Below are positions 28,280 through 37,979 of a DNA stretch of 64,000 nucleotides, piece after piece. This stretch comes from Brockia lithotrophica (GTDB taxonomy: Bacteria > Bacillota > Bacilli > Thermicanales > DSM-22653): positions 186,001-250,000 of the forward strand of contig PEBW01000001.1 of the NCBI GenBank assembly GCA_003050565.1, read 5' to 3'. The notes below the pieces were generated by a model. That model had not been told where the DNA came from, ran no database searches, and saw only the letters and a list, made by a program, of their open reading frames with translations. Made by a program: the position numbers and the translations under genes. The first letter of the stretch is position 1. The number at the start of each line of letters is the position of its first letter.

Positions 28280-29496
28280 GCCCCTCCCTCCCTCTCCCCA
28301 CTTCCCCGAGAAGACACCTGCGGCGCCGGCCGAGGCGGACGGAGCACGCGGATTTCCGCCTCCCAAAGCGATGCCTCGCGGACCCGGGGCGGGGGCGACA
28401 CCTCGCGGAAGAAGGCCAAACGCCGCACCGACCTTTGGACGGCCGTCTGCGGCGAAAATTCCGGAGTGAGTACGGCGAGGAGGAGCCAGTCGCGATCGGG
28501 AACGAGGCGACGGCGCGAGGCAGACGTGGAGAGAACCCCGGAAGAAAACCCGAGGCGGGGAAGACCCACGAGGAGCCTCCCCGCCTTCTCGGCATCCTCG
28601 AGCAGGGCGAGGGCTTGCGCCTCCTCGGGGCGGAGCGTAGGGCAAGCCGCTACCCGGGCGGGACGACCGTCGCGTACGGCGGCGAAGAGGACGTGGACGG
28701 CCTCTTCCAGCATCCGTTCGAACGGGACGACGACAGGCGCATTCGCATCCCCGCGGGGCGATGCCTTCTCCGACGAAGGGGGGACGTGCCGATCGAGAAG
28801 GAGGAACAGAGGACGGCGCCGAACCTCGCCGCCGCGAACCCAAAGGCCGCGGCCGCGGGCAAAGGTCTTCCACACCACGTGGCTCAGCGGGTCCCCAACT
28901 CGATAGGCGCGGAATTCCGCGGGATCGACGATCGCTTCCGCGGTGGGGATGCGGGAGGCGCCCTTCGTGCGCACCCGCGGCGAGGGGAGGACGGCGACGT
29001 AGGCGACGTGCTCGGGGGAATGCAGGGAAAAACGGTTCCCGTAGAGGAGGGCGGCAGAAGACAGACGAAGGCGCAGCCGGTACGCACCGCGGGGAAGATC
29101 CGCGAGCAGAACGTGCACGGAAGCGCGCCGACGAAAGGCCGCAAACTGCGCCGCCTGGATGTCGCCGCGTTTCCCGCCGGAAACGAGGGGGAAAAGGGTG
29201 AGGTCCAGGATGAGGATCGTGGGAGGAGGCGGGAGGAAAAAGCGCACTTCCCCGCGCAAAGAGAAGCCCTCGCCTTGAAAGACGGGACGAGAGCTCGGCA
29301 AGAGAACGACCCGGGAAGTGAGGAAGGCGGCGGCGCGCCACGCCTCGTACGCGGCGAGGAGCGAAAACGAGTAAAACACCGTGTTCGCGAGTTCCCCGCC
29401 GACGAACTGGCGGTAGGCGTAGAGAACGGCGACCCCGGCGACGAGGGAAAGGAAAAATGCAAAGGCGCGCAAGGCTTCACGCCAGGTGCGGTGCAC
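28276..29496 (-). CDS. DUF58 family membrane protein (YeaD-like)
   Basis: Two N-terminal hydrophobic segments (AFAFFLSLVAGVAVLYAY and ANTVFYSFSLLAAYEAW) precede a large domain. The DUF58 signature is seen in EFRAYRVGDPLSHVVWKTFA followed by LWVRGGEV; the usual R-x-IdW becomes SHVVW. These proteins partner MoxR ATPases and often carry a von Willebrand-like fold. The function is not defined. GTG at 29496 with GGAGGAGGGG upstream. 18 bases after moxR. Confidence 0.85.
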   Translation of the reverse strand: MHRTWREALRAFAFFLSLVAGVAVLYAYRQFVGGELANTVFYSFSLLAAYEAWRAAAFLTSRVVLLPSSRPVFQGEGFSLRGEVRFFLPPPPTILILDLTLFPLVSGGKRGDIQAAQFAAFRRRASVHVLLADLPRGAYRLRLRLSSAALLYGNRFSLHSPEHVAYVAVLPSPRVRTKGASRIPTAEAIVDPAEFRAYRVGDPLSHVVWKTFARGRGLWVRGGEVRRRPLFLLLDRHVPPSSEKASPRGDANAPVVVPFERMLEEAVHVLFAAVRDGRPARVAACPTLRPEEAQALALLEDAEKAGRLLVGLPRLGFSSGVLSTSASRRRLVPDRDWLLLAVLTPEFSPQTAVQRSVRRLAFFREVSPPPRVREASLWEAEIRVLRPPRPAPQVSSRGSGEREGGA

Positions 29497-29514
29497 CGTG
29501 CACCCCTCCTCCGA

Positions 29515-30471
29515 TCAGCGCCGCCGTTCTTCCGGTAAGGGAGTCGAACGGACGACCTCCGCGAGAAGGTCTCGAACGGCTTCCTGCGGATTCGTTTCGT
29601 CCGCGAGGAGAATCCGATGCCCCCAGGCGTGCGGGAGAAGCCCCTGTACGTCCTCCGGAAGAACGTACTCGCGCCCCCGGAGGTAGGCCCACGCCCGCGC
29701 GAGGCGCGCAAGACTCAAACTCCCCCGCGGGCTCACCCCCAGAAGGACCCGAGGGTGCGCCCTCGTCCTCCGGGCGAGTGCGACGATGTAGTCGGCCACG
29801 GCCTCGGAAAGGTACACGGCGCGGGCGCGGGCGATGTGCGCCGACAACGCTTCGGCGTTCAACATTTCGGGAAGGTCTTCCGGAGACGGGGGCTCGCGGG
29901 TAAGGAGGGTCCGCTCCGCGGCGGGCGGAGGGTAGCCGAGACGAAGGCGAAGGAGAAAGCGGTCGAGCTCCGCCTCCGGGAGCGGGTATGTCCCCTCGAG
30001 CTCTACGGGATTTTGCGTGGCGAGGACGAAGAACGGACGCGGGAGAGGGTGCGTCCTTCCTTCTACCGTAACCCGCCGCTCCTCCATCGCCTCGAGGAGA
30101 GCCGCCTGCGTCCGCGGCGAAGCGCGGTTCAGCTCGTCGGCGAGGAGGACATGGGCGAAGATCGGACCTCGACGAAACTCCGTCTCCCCTCGAGGAGAGA
30201 GGTATACGTACCCCGTGAGGTCTGCGGGAAGGAGGTCGGGAGTGAAGGACACGCGCGCAAACGAAAGGCCCAGGACCCGGGCAAAAGCGCGAAGGAGCGT
30301 CGTCTTCCCCACCCCGGGTACGTCCTCCACAAGGACGTGACCTTCGGCGAGAAGAGCGGCAAAGAGGAGTTCGAGCACCTCGCGGTGCCCGTAATAGACT
30401 CGTTCCACCTGGGCGAAAAGGGCGGAAAACGCCGTTTCCACCCCCTCCGTCGCACGCTCCGGCTTGTCCAT
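29515..30471 (-). CDS. MoxR family AAA+ ATPase
   Basis: Chaperone-like ATPase thought to help assemble or activate partner proteins, here probably the DUF58 and transglutaminase proteins encoded next. Walker A is EDVPGVGKTTL, Walker B LLADELNRASPRTQAALLEAM, sensor 1 FFVLATQNPVELEGTYPLPEAELDRF and the C-terminal VLLGVSPRGSLSLARLARAW is typical (motif starts given; the long stretches belong to the conserved family core). I chose the ATG at 30471 (MDKPERAT); the longer frame to 30564 crosses the repeat region. 318 residues, normal. Confidence 0.92.
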   Translation of the reverse strand: MDKPERATEGVETAFSALFAQVERVYYGHREVLELLFAALLAEGHVLVEDVPGVGKTTLLRAFARVLGLSFARVSFTPDLLPADLTGYVYLSPRGETEFRRGPIFAHVLLADELNRASPRTQAALLEAMEERRVTVEGRTHPLPRPFFVLATQNPVELEGTYPLPEAELDRFLLRLRLGYPPPAAERTLLTREPPSPEDLPEMLNAEALSAHIARARAVYLSEAVADYIVALARRTRAHPRVLLGVSPRGSLSLARLARAWAYLRGREYVLPEDVQGLLPHAWGHRILLADETNPQEAVRDLLAEVVRSTPLPEERRR

Positions 30472-30518
30472 GCGCGGACCGTCCTTTCTCTGAGACCTTG
30501 GGAGGGGCGGTTCGCCTG

Positions 30519-30544
30519 TAACTTTACCCCGGAACGGGGGGATC
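30519..30544. repeat. Intergenic direct repeat, copy 1
   Basis: TAACTTTACCCCGGAACGGG followed by GGGATC. Contains a small hairpin (CCCC GGAAC GGGG). It lies in the 234-base gap between divergent moxR and ytaF; a second copy starts 65 bases downstream. Confidence 0.8.
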
Positions 30545-30583
30545 AGGGCCATCATGCCGCCCATGGCCTCTGCGCGTCCGCTT

Positions 30584-30607
30584 TAACTTTACCCCGGAAC
30601 GGGGATC
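30584..30607. repeat. Intergenic direct repeat, copy 2
   Basis: Same orientation as copy 1 and identical through TAACTTTACCCCGGAACGGG, then GATC with two fewer G residues. Apart from the two copies the moxR-ytaF gap shows no clear promoter. Confidence 0.8.
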
Positions 30608-30705
30608 GAGGCAAAGGGGAACCCGGAGATCCCGAACGCTTTCTGAGAACTCCCGGTTCCACCTGCGCATACCCTGGGGCGAAAGCGGAAGTGGGAGGGA
30701 CGGGC

Positions 30706-31350
30706 GTGGAGCTCTTCCTCATGCTCCTCGGGTTTACCTTTGCTTCGAGCATCGACAACTACGCCGTAGCGATCACCTACGGCCTCCGCCGCGTGAAGAT
30801 CCCCCTGGCCTCGAACTTCCTCATCGCCGGGGTCGCCTTCCTCTTTACCGCCGCGGGAATGTCCTTCGGCCTCTTCCTCAAGGAGGTGCTCCCCGACCTC
30901 CTCCCCACCGTGCTGGGAGCGGCCATCCTCGGGATTCTCGGCCTCCGCGTCGTCCTCCTCGCCTGGCCCCGAAACCGGCGGACGGGTAAGAAAAACAGGG
31001 GGAAAGGTGGCCCGGGAATTTGGCCTTCCCTTGAAGGCGTCTTCCTCGCCCCGGAAAGCGTGGACCGCGACGGCAAACAGGTCATCGGGTGGGGAGAAGC
31101 GGTTCTCCTCGGGATAGCCCTCTCGGCGAACGCCCTGACGAACGGCGTGAGCGCGGGCCTTTTCGGACTTCCGGTGTTCCTCCTCTCCACGCTCACGGCA
31201 TTGGGCAGTTTCGTGAGCGTTTGGCTCGGCGTGCTCTCCGGCAAGACCGTCGCCCGCGTGCGCGTAGGTCCTTTCACCGTGGGGCAATTCGGTACAATTC
31301 TCTCGGGCGCCCTCCTCCTCCTCATCGCCTTCTTTGCCCTCGTGGACTGA
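30706..31350 (+). CDS. YtaF-like sporulation-associated membrane protein (MntP superfamily)
   Basis: 214-residue membrane protein with six predicted helices in two halves separated by a basic loop. The first half has LLGFTFASSIDNYAVAITYG, with the membrane Asp typical of the MntP/YtaF fold. The second half has the matching ALSANALTNGVSAGLFG. YtaF is known in Bacillus as a sporulation membrane protein of unknown mechanism; MntP exports manganese. GTG at 30706 follows GGGAGGGA. The hydrophilic loop (about residues 85-130) is longer than in MntP. The sporulation link here is by homology only. Confidence 0.75.
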   Translation: MELFLMLLGFTFASSIDNYAVAITYGLRRVKIPLASNFLIAGVAFLFTAAGMSFGLFLKEVLPDLLPTVLGAAILGILGLRVVLLAWPRNRRTGKKNRGKGGPGIWPSLEGVFLAPESVDRDGKQVIGWGEAVLLGIALSANALTNGVSAGLFGLPVFLLSTLTALGSFVSVWLGVLSGKTVARVRVGPFTVGQFGTILSGALLLLIAFFALVD

Positions 31351-31411
31351 GCCGCGAATCGCGTGGGGGCGAAGAGAGGTTCCTCGCCGGTTGGGCTTCC
31401 TCGCCCCCACG

Positions 31412-31443
31412 AAAAAACACCCCCGGGTCGCCCGGGGGTGTTT
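31412..31443 (-). terminator. groEL terminator (also faces ytaF)
   Basis: Near-perfect stem AACACCCCCGGG / CCCGGGGGTGTT with a 3-base loop (31416-31442). On the minus strand it is followed by TTTTTT, ideal for ending groEL. On the plus strand it is followed only by T and CCC. A second inverted repeat, GTGGGGGCGA (31363-31372) with TCGCCCCCAC (31401-31410), lies between ytaF and this hairpin. Confidence 0.85.
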
Positions 31444-31456
31444 CCCTTCTGCGGGA

Positions 31457-33148
<1,692 letters not shown>

Positions 33149-33180
33149 TTAGCTCCTAGGTCCTTTCGGCCGAAAAGGGC

Positions 33181-33465
33181 CTAGTCTTCTACAATTGCCA
33201 AGATGTCGGCTTCCCGGAGGATCAGGTACTCCTTGTCCTTCACCTTGACCTCCGTTCCCGCGTACTTTGAGAAGATCACGCGGTCGCCGACCTTCACTTC
33301 CATAGGAACGAGCTTCCCGTCTTCGTAGCGCCCGGGTCCCACGGCGACGACGCGCCCTTCCTGGGGCTTTTCCTTCGCCGTGTCCGGAAGAACGATCCCT
33401 CCCGCCGTCCGCTCCTCGCGCTCGAGCGGTTCTACGACGACGCGGTCGCTGAGAGGCTTGAGCAT
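33181..33465 (-). CDS. groES: Co-chaperonin GroES (Hsp10)
   Basis: Seven-subunit lid of Gro[22 protein letters not shown], the mobile loop [16 protein letters not shown] and the core [15 protein letters not shown] are typical; 94 residues. ATG at 33465 with GAGGAGGGG upstream. The longer frame would run into the CIRCE operator. Confidence 0.97.
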   Translation of the reverse strand: MLKPLSDRVVVEPLEREERTAGGIVLPDTAKEKPQEGRVVAVGPGRYEDGKLVPMEVKVGDRVIFSKYAGTEVKVKDKEYLILREADILAIVED

Positions 33466-33515
33466 CGCCACCCCTCCTCGTTGGAGTTTCTCCCGCCGTT
33501 CCGACGGGAAGAGGA

Positions 33516-33542
33516 TTAGCACTCAACCAAGGTGAGTGCTAA
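33516..33542 (-). promoter_or_regulatory. CIRCE operator (HrcA binding site)
   Basis: Perfect consensus: TTAGCACTC (33516-33524), 9-base spacer, GAGTGCTAA (33534-33542). It lies just downstream of the groES promoter and 51 bases before the groES start, the standard position for HrcA repression released by heat stress. hrcA itself is not in the window. Confidence 0.97.
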
Positions 33543-33553
33543 CACCACGATTT

Positions 33554-33582
33554 ACTATACCCGCTTCTTCCGCCCAATGCAA
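33554..33582 (-). promoter_or_regulatory. groESL sigma-A-type promoter
   Basis: Minus strand: -35 TTGCAT (33577-33582), 17-base spacer, -10 TATAGT (33554-33559). The predicted start point falls at the edge of the CIRCE element. Confidence 0.8.
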
Positions 33583-33708
33583 GGGGGGAAAGGATACACT
33601 CCCCTCGTTCTCTGGTATTCCCCACTTTTCCCCGACACTTACGCGGCACGCGGAGCTCCCGAACGCACCTACCCGAAAATTTCGCGGGCACCGCTTCGCG
33701 GATTGCGG

Positions 33709-33755
33709 AAAACAAAACGCCCGGATAGCGCTTTCGCAATTGGCGCCACCCGGGC
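33709..33755 (-). terminator. tatA terminator and remainder of the tatA-groES gap
   Basis: Minus-strand hairpin with outer stem GCCCGG / CCGGGC and an inner GCGC-pairing part, followed by GTTTTGTTTTCC, just past the tatA stop. The 309-base tatA-groES gap otherwise contains the groES promoter and CIRCE; 33583-33708 shows no gene or site I recognise. In Bacillus tatC and two membrane genes occupy this place. Confidence 0.65.
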
Positions 33756-33774
33756 ATCGTTCCCTAAGAGTTGG

Positions 33775-34041
33775 TCAGCTCTTCGCGCTTTCGTCTTTCT
33801 TCTCCTCAGCCTTACCCTCGATGGGGGGAGCCGTGGCGGTGCGGTCCTCAATGCGGCTTTGCGGAGACGGCGGCCTGGAATCCAAGGACACGGTGTCCTG
33901 AAGCTCCGTAGCCGCCTTCTTAAACTCCTTGAGCGTCGTCCCGAAGGCGCGACCGATCTCCGGCAAACGGTTCGGGCCGAAGATGATGAGCGCGAGGAGG
34001 AGGATCACGAGAAAGCCCCCGACACCGATGTTGGAGAGCAT
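33775..34041 (-). CDS. tatA: Twin-arginine translocase subunit TatA
   Basis: Pore-forming component of the Tat export system for folded proteins. A single N-terminal helix, [17 protein letters not shown], is followed by the hinge [14 protein letters not shown], an amphipathic helix ([14 protein letters not shown]) and a charged disordered tail. 88 residues. ATG at 34041 with AGGGGGT upstream. The partner tatC is not adjacent but about 26 kb away in this window. The neighbour mog belongs to molybdenum-cofactor synthesis, whose enzymes are common Tat cargo. Confidence 0.92.
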   Translation of the reverse strand: MLSNIGVGGFLVILLLALIIFGPNRLPEIGRAFGTTLKEFKKAATELQDTVSLDSRPPSPQSRIEDRTATAPPIEGKAEEKKDESAKS

Positions 34042-34046
34042 GGCCT

Positions 34047-34529
34047 TTACCCCCTTCTTCCCTGGATGAGCTCCAGGGCCGGCTCGATGAAGTCCAAAAC
34101 GGCACGCAGGCAGATCTCCGCCGAACGGGGAGCGCCGGGTAGGTTCACGAGGAGCGTCGTCTTCCGCGTACCGATGACCGCCCGGGTGAACAGCTCGTTC
34201 GGGGAAATCTGCGAGGCACGGCGGCGCATTTCCTCGGCAAACCCGGGAATGACCCGATCGACGACCATGAGCGTCGCCTCCGGCGTGACGTCCCGCGGGC
34301 CGAGACCCGTGCCCCCCGTGGTAATGAGGAGGTCGACGCGATCGCGTTCGATCATATCGATGAGGGCTTCCTTGATCGCCTCGATCTCGTCGGGAGCCAC
34401 ACCGTAAGCGACGAAGTCAACCGGAAGGCGTTCGGCCAAGATTGAGGCGATGAGGTCCTTGCTTTCGTCTTTGCGTTCCCCGCGAAAGCCGCGATCGCTG
34501 ATCCAGAGAATTCCTAAACGCCACGTCAC
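34047..34529 (-). CDS. Molybdopterin adenylyltransferase-like protein (MogA/MoaB family)
   Basis: Activates molybdopterin by adenylylation during Mo-cofactor synthesis. The family core is [21 protein letters not shown] (start of motif at DLLITTGG), with [10 protein letters not shown] near the N-terminus and [19 protein letters not shown] near the end. GTG at 34529 follows GGGAGG eight bases upstream; 160 residues. MogA versus MoaB cannot be told from sequence alone. 5 bases before tatA. Confidence 0.9.
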   Translation of the reverse strand: MTWRLGILWISDRGFRGERKDESKDLIASILAERLPVDFVAYGVAPDEIEAIKEALIDMIERDRVDLLITTGGTGLGPRDVTPEATLMVVDRVIPGFAEEMRRRASQISPNELFTRAVIGTRKTTLLVNLPGAPRSAEICLRAVLDFIEPALELIQGRRG

Positions 34530-34581
34530 CGCCTGAGCCTCCCGCACCCATTGTACTTCAGGATACAACCCCCCGCAACTC

Positions 34582-35166
34582 TCAGCAGAAATTGGCGCCG
34601 CGACGGAAGGACAACGCTTCTCTTTCCGTCACGATTTCCCCGAGCTGCACGTCCCACGGATCGCGGGGAACGTCGGCAAAGAGGAGTGCGGAAAAGCTCA
34701 CGCCTACCGCCCGTCCGGAAAAGGTGGAGAGCGTGCGGTCGTAGTACCCTCCCCCGTATCCGAGGCGGTACCCCGTCCGAGAAAAAAGAAGGCCCGGGAC
34801 GAGGAGGAGCTCCGGCAACGCCGCCGGTGGTCCGGGCGGGGGTTCCCATACCCCGTACGCCCCGGGGACGAGTTCCGACCGGCGGGCCGGGCGGTATACG
34901 AGAGGAGCTCCCCGGCGCTCGACGCGCGGCCAAAGCAGGGTCTTCCCTTCTTCTTCCCAAATCCCGTAGAGAAGCGCGAGGTCCACCTCCCCGGGGAGGG
35001 GGGCGTAGACGCCGACTTCCCGCACCCCCGCGGCTTCGACGAGGTCGCGTAAGTTTCGGACGATCCCGGCTTCGGCTTCTCGCCGGTACGCCTCCGGCAA
35101 GGAGGCACGGAGGGCGCGGGCGGCCCTCCGCCACAGACGTTTTACCTGCCCCGTCGGGTTTCGCAC
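34582..35166 (-). CDS. 5-formyltetrahydrofolate cyclo-ligase
   Basis: Converts 5-formyl-THF to 5,10-methenyl-THF with ATP, feeding the folate pool used by purN, purH and metE. Motif RLGYGGGYYDRTL is diagnostic, with LLLVPGLLFSRTGYRLG before it and a basic N-terminus (GQVKRLWRRAARALRASLP). GTG at 35166 follows GAGGAGGTG. 194 residues, normal. 15 bases after tsaD. Confidence 0.93.
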   Translation of the reverse strand: MRNPTGQVKRLWRRAARALRASLPEAYRREAEAGIVRNLRDLVEAAGVREVGVYAPLPGEVDLALLYGIWEEEGKTLLWPRVERRGAPLVYRPARRSELVPGAYGVWEPPPGPPAALPELLLVPGLLFSRTGYRLGYGGGYYDRTLSTFSGRAVGVSFSALLFADVPRDPWDVQLGEIVTEREALSFRRGANFC

Positions 35167-35181
35167 CGCAGGCCCACCTCC

Positions 35182-36210
35182 TCAGCCGCGCGCGCGGGCG
35201 GCGAGGTAGGGATCGGAGAGCGGCCACCCGTCCAAGGGGAGGGAAGCGCGGGCGGGAAGGTCGAGGTCGGCGGTGATCCCCGCGCGCAGAAGTTCTACCC
35301 CGAGGGCGGCGACCATGGCGGCGTTGTCCGTGCAGTAGGCCGGCGGCGGAATCCGCAGGCGCACACCGCGCACTTCCGCTTCGCGGGAAAACCGCCGTCG
35401 GAGGGCGCTGTTGGCCGCTACGCCGCCGGCGACGACGAGCTCCTTCACGCCCGTCTCGTCTACGGCGCGGAAGGTCTTTTCCGCGAGGACGTCTACGACC
35501 GCCGCTTGAAAGCTCGCCGCGACGTCTTCGGAACGCGGGAGATCGCCCGATGCCTTGGCCCGCTCGAGGAAATGTCGCACGTGCGTCTTGAGCCCGCTGA
35601 AGCTGAAGGCGTAACCCCCGAGGACGACGCGGGGAAAGGGGAAACGCGCCTCTCCCGATTGGGCGAGACGGTCGATCGCCGGGCCGCCCGGGTAGGGAAG
35701 TCCGAGGAGGCGGGCGACCTTGTCGTAAGCCTCCCCCACGGCGTCGTCGCGCGTACCCCCCAGAAGGCGAAACGTGAGCGGACCCTCGACGAAGACGAGT
35801 TCCGTGTGTCCGCCCGAGACGAGGAGGGCGAGGAAGGGATAGCGAAACGGGCCCTCGAGGCGTGCGGCGTAGATGTGCGCCGCAAGGTGGTGGACCGGAA
35901 GAAGGGGCACGTCCCACGACCAGGCGAGGGCCTTGGCCGCGGCGATGCCGATGTGAAGGGCACCAACGAGGCCGGGACCGTAGGTCACGGCCACGGCCTG
36001 AATGCGCCTCCGCAAAGAAGTTGCACCGCCGGCCACCTGCTCCAAGAGGGGAAGGATGGCGGTGAGGTGCTCGCGGGCGGCGAGCTCCGGCACCACCCCG
36101 CCGTAGGCGGCGTGCCGCTCCACCTGACTTGTGAGGAAAGCCGCCCGAACGGAAAAGGCATCATCTACGAGGGCGACGGCCGTCTCGTCGCAGCTCGTCT
36201 CAATCCCCAA
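35182..36210 (-). CDS. tsaD: tRNA t6A synthase subunit TsaD
   Basis: Transfers threonylcarbamoyl to A37 of ANN-decoding tRNAs with TsaB and TsaE. Motifs: GIETSCDETAVALVDD, metal-binding HHLAAHIYAARL, LVSGGHTELVF, GGVAANSALRRRF and YCTDNAAMVAA. The first ordinary start is the TTG at 36210, which has no well-placed SD. An AAGGAGG lies nine bases before an in-frame ATT at 36222, which would give MSSVLGIETSCDET, so a rare AUU start is possible. Overlaps the rimI end. Cluster order tsaE-tsaB-rimI-tsaD is as in Bacillus. Confidence 0.95.
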   Translation of the reverse strand: MGIETSCDETAVALVDDAFSVRAAFLTSQVERHAAYGGVVPELAAREHLTAILPLLEQVAGGATSLRRRIQAVAVTYGPGLVGALHIGIAAAKALAWSWDVPLLPVHHLAAHIYAARLEGPFRYPFLALLVSGGHTELVFVEGPLTFRLLGGTRDDAVGEAYDKVARLLGLPYPGGPAIDRLAQSGEARFPFPRVVLGGYAFSFSGLKTHVRHFLERAKASGDLPRSEDVAASFQAAVVDVLAEKTFRAVDETGVKELVVAGGVAANSALRRRFSREAEVRGVRLRIPPPAYCTDNAAMVAALGVELLRAGITADLDLPARASLPLDGWPLSDPYLAARARG

Positions 36211-36721
36211 GACGGAGGAAATCCTCTTCCCCTCCTTCCACGAAACGCATCCACGCGGGAATACGGGCTTCCATGAGAAAGGCGTCCTCCCCGTCGTCTC
36301 CGTAGTAGTGCGGCCGGACCCCTACCACGCGAAACCCGAGCTTGCGGTAGAGCTTCTGCGCGACGAGGTTGGAGCGCCGCACCTCGAGGGAGACGAGGCG
36401 CGCGCCCTCGAGCCGGGCGCGCTCGAGGAGGCGGCGCACGATCCCCTCGCCGATGCCGCGTCGGCGGTACGCGGGATGAACGGCGACGTTCGTCACGTGC
36501 GCCTCGCCGAGGTGAGAAAGCACCCAGATCCCCCCGTAGCCCACGACCTGCGCGCCCACGACCGCCACCACGTACCGCGCGAGGGGATTTTCCCGCAGTT
36601 CCCTCAAGAAGCTCGCTTCGCTCCAAGGGGTGGAAAAGGCGAGGCGCTCGAGCGCCGCGACCCGAGGGACGTCTTCTTCGCGCATCGACCGATACTCCGC
36701 CGCACCGTCCTCGCGCTCCAC
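36200..36721 (-). CDS. rimI: Ribosomal-protein-alanine N-acetyltransferase (RimI-like GNAT)
   Basis: GNAT acetyltransferase of the type that acetylates the N-terminus of ribosomal protein S18. Motifs: STPWSEASFLRELRENPLA (substrate region), AHVTNVAVHPAYRRRGIGEG (acetyl-CoA loop RRRGIG), SLEVRRSNLVAQKLYRKLGF and RPHYYGDDGEDAFLMEARI. The closing YY..ED.FLM is typical of RimI. GTG at 36721 after GAGGGG. Overlaps tsaD. 173 residues. Confidence 0.92.
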   Translation of the reverse strand: MEREDGAAEYRSMREEDVPRVAALERLAFSTPWSEASFLRELRENPLARYVVAVVGAQVVGYGGIWVLSHLGEAHVTNVAVHPAYRRRGIGEGIVRRLLERARLEGARLVSLEVRRSNLVAQKLYRKLGFRVVGVRPHYYGDDGEDAFLMEARIPAWMRFVEGGEEDFLRLGD

Positions 36722-36745
36722 GACGATCGACCCCTCTTGTGCCGC

Positions 36746-37438
36746 CTACTCCATGCTTCGGAAGTATGCTGGCTGAACGGTAAAGGGATCCGTCCGCCCC
36801 TCTTCGACCTTGCGGGCCGCCAGGGCCGCGAGAACCGCCGCCCGCGGAAAGCCGACGGGAGGTTCGAAAAGCGCGGCAGCACTCCCCATGGCGGCGCGGA
36901 TGCGCGCGGCAAACGGCGCGAGGTCCGTTCCCGCGAAGACGATGGGGGGATTCCCGTGCTCCTCCCACGCACCGCGTACGTCGGCGAGGAATTCGGAAAA
37001 AGGGGCCTTGCGGTCCGCGAGAACGGGGAGGGGCAGACCGTCGCGGGTTTCCACGCGGTACAGAGCGGCGTACACGTTGTCGTTGCGGGCGTCGAGCACG
37101 GGCGCCGCCCAGGACGATGCCCCGGCAACCGACGCCGCCCAGAGCTCCAACGTGGAGACGGCGACGAGGGGTTTCCCCAGGGCCCAGGCGAGGACCTTCG
37201 CGGCGGTGAGTCCGAGGCGCACACCCGTAAAAGACCCGGGACCCCGGGCCACCGCGATGAGGTCGACGTCTTCCGGCGTCCACCCCGCCTCGGCCACCGC
37301 GCGCCGAAGGAGCGGGAAGAGGAGCTCCGCGTGGCGCCGCTCGGGGTAGAGATACGCAAACTCCACGAGGACTCGCTTGCCCTCGCTCGCGGCGACGGCG
37401 AGCGGCTCGGTGGACGTTTCCAAGGCGAGGATGCGCAC
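36746..37438 (-). CDS. tsaB: tRNA t6A synthase subunit TsaB
   Basis: Partner of TsaD with the same ASKHA fold but no catalytic metal site. VRILALETSTEPLAVAA, RRHAELLFPLL, VARGPGSFTGVRLGLTAAK and LDARNDNVYAALY are diagnostic. The GTG at 37438 follows GAGGGG overlapping the tsaE stop region; the longer open frame is a shadow. 230 residues. Confidence 0.94.
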   Translation of the reverse strand: MRILALETSTEPLAVAASEGKRVLVEFAYLYPERRHAELLFPLLRRAVAEAGWTPEDVDLIAVARGPGSFTGVRLGLTAAKVLAWALGKPLVAVSTLELWAASVAGASSWAAPVLDARNDNVYAALYRVETRDGLPLPVLADRKAPFSEFLADVRGAWEEHGNPPIVFAGTDLAPFAARIRAAMGSAAALFEPPVGFPRAAVLAALAARKVEEGRTDPFTVQPAYFRSME

Positions 37439-37442
37439 GGGG

Positions 37443-37973
37443 TCACCCCTCCCCTCCGTCGACACGACGATCTCTTTCCCTTCCCCCAAGTCCCTCGAGC
37501 GCACGGAGCGCCTCTTCGGCAAGCGCGACCGCAAAAGCGGCGTCCGGCGTGAGCGGCCGCAGGACGACGCGGCGGGGTTCGTCGCCCGCCCCCGCGATCT
37601 CCACCGCAAGCGTCGGGAGGCGCCACGACCACCCCGCACGTTCGGGCCACTCCACGGCCACGATCGCGCCGCGCCGGACGTCTTCTTCGATCTCTTCCAT
37701 CAGGGGCTCCGCCTCCTCCGACCGCATACGGTAGGCGTCCACGTGGTAGAAAGGACGCGTACCTTCGTAGCGGCGAAGGAGGAGAAACGTGGGGCTCGTG
37801 ACTTCCTCCCGCACGCCGAGGCCGAGCGCGAGACCCTGGGCGAAGGTCGTCTTACCCGCACCGAGGTCGCCGTACAGGAGAAAAACAACGCCGCCGCGCA
37901 GGCGGCGGACAAGTTCGGCGGCAAACGTCCGGAGCGTCTCCGGAGAAGGAAAGGTAGCGGCGAAGCTGGACGT
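37443..37973 (-). CDS. tsaE: tRNA t6A synthase ATPase TsaE (start codon unclear)
   Basis: P-loop ATPase that drives the TsaBD cycle. The frame reads PSPETLRTFAAELVRRL, then Walker A YGDLGAGKTTFAQGLALG, then EEVTSPTFLLL and FYHVDAYRM, which is complete TsaE. No ATG, GTG or TTG exists in this frame between the alr stop (37980-37982) and the P-loop. The best candidate is ACG at 37973, six bases after GGGGGTGA, which itself contains the alr stop. The GTG at 37814 would delete the P-loop. A GTG overlapping the alr stop is in another frame. Alternatives are a CTG at 37901, translational frameshift or readthrough of the in-frame alr TGA. Function call is firm; start is not. Confidence 0.85.
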   Translation of the reverse strand, partial: TSSFAATFPSPETLRTFAAELVRRLRGGVVFLLYGDLGAGKTTFAQGLALGLGVREEVTSPTFLLLRRYEGTRPFYHVDAYRMRSEEAEPLMEEIEEDVRRGAIVAVEWPERAGWSWRLPTLAVEIAGAGDEPRRVVLRPLTPDAAFAVALAEEALRALEGLGGRERDRRVDGGEG

Positions 37974-37979
37974 CGCCGT

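Noticed and set aside
31363-31410. Inverted repeat after ytaF as a terminator on its own
   Set aside because: The 10-bp arms are separated by 28 bases and followed by A residues on the plus strand; the next hairpin at 31412-31443 is much better.
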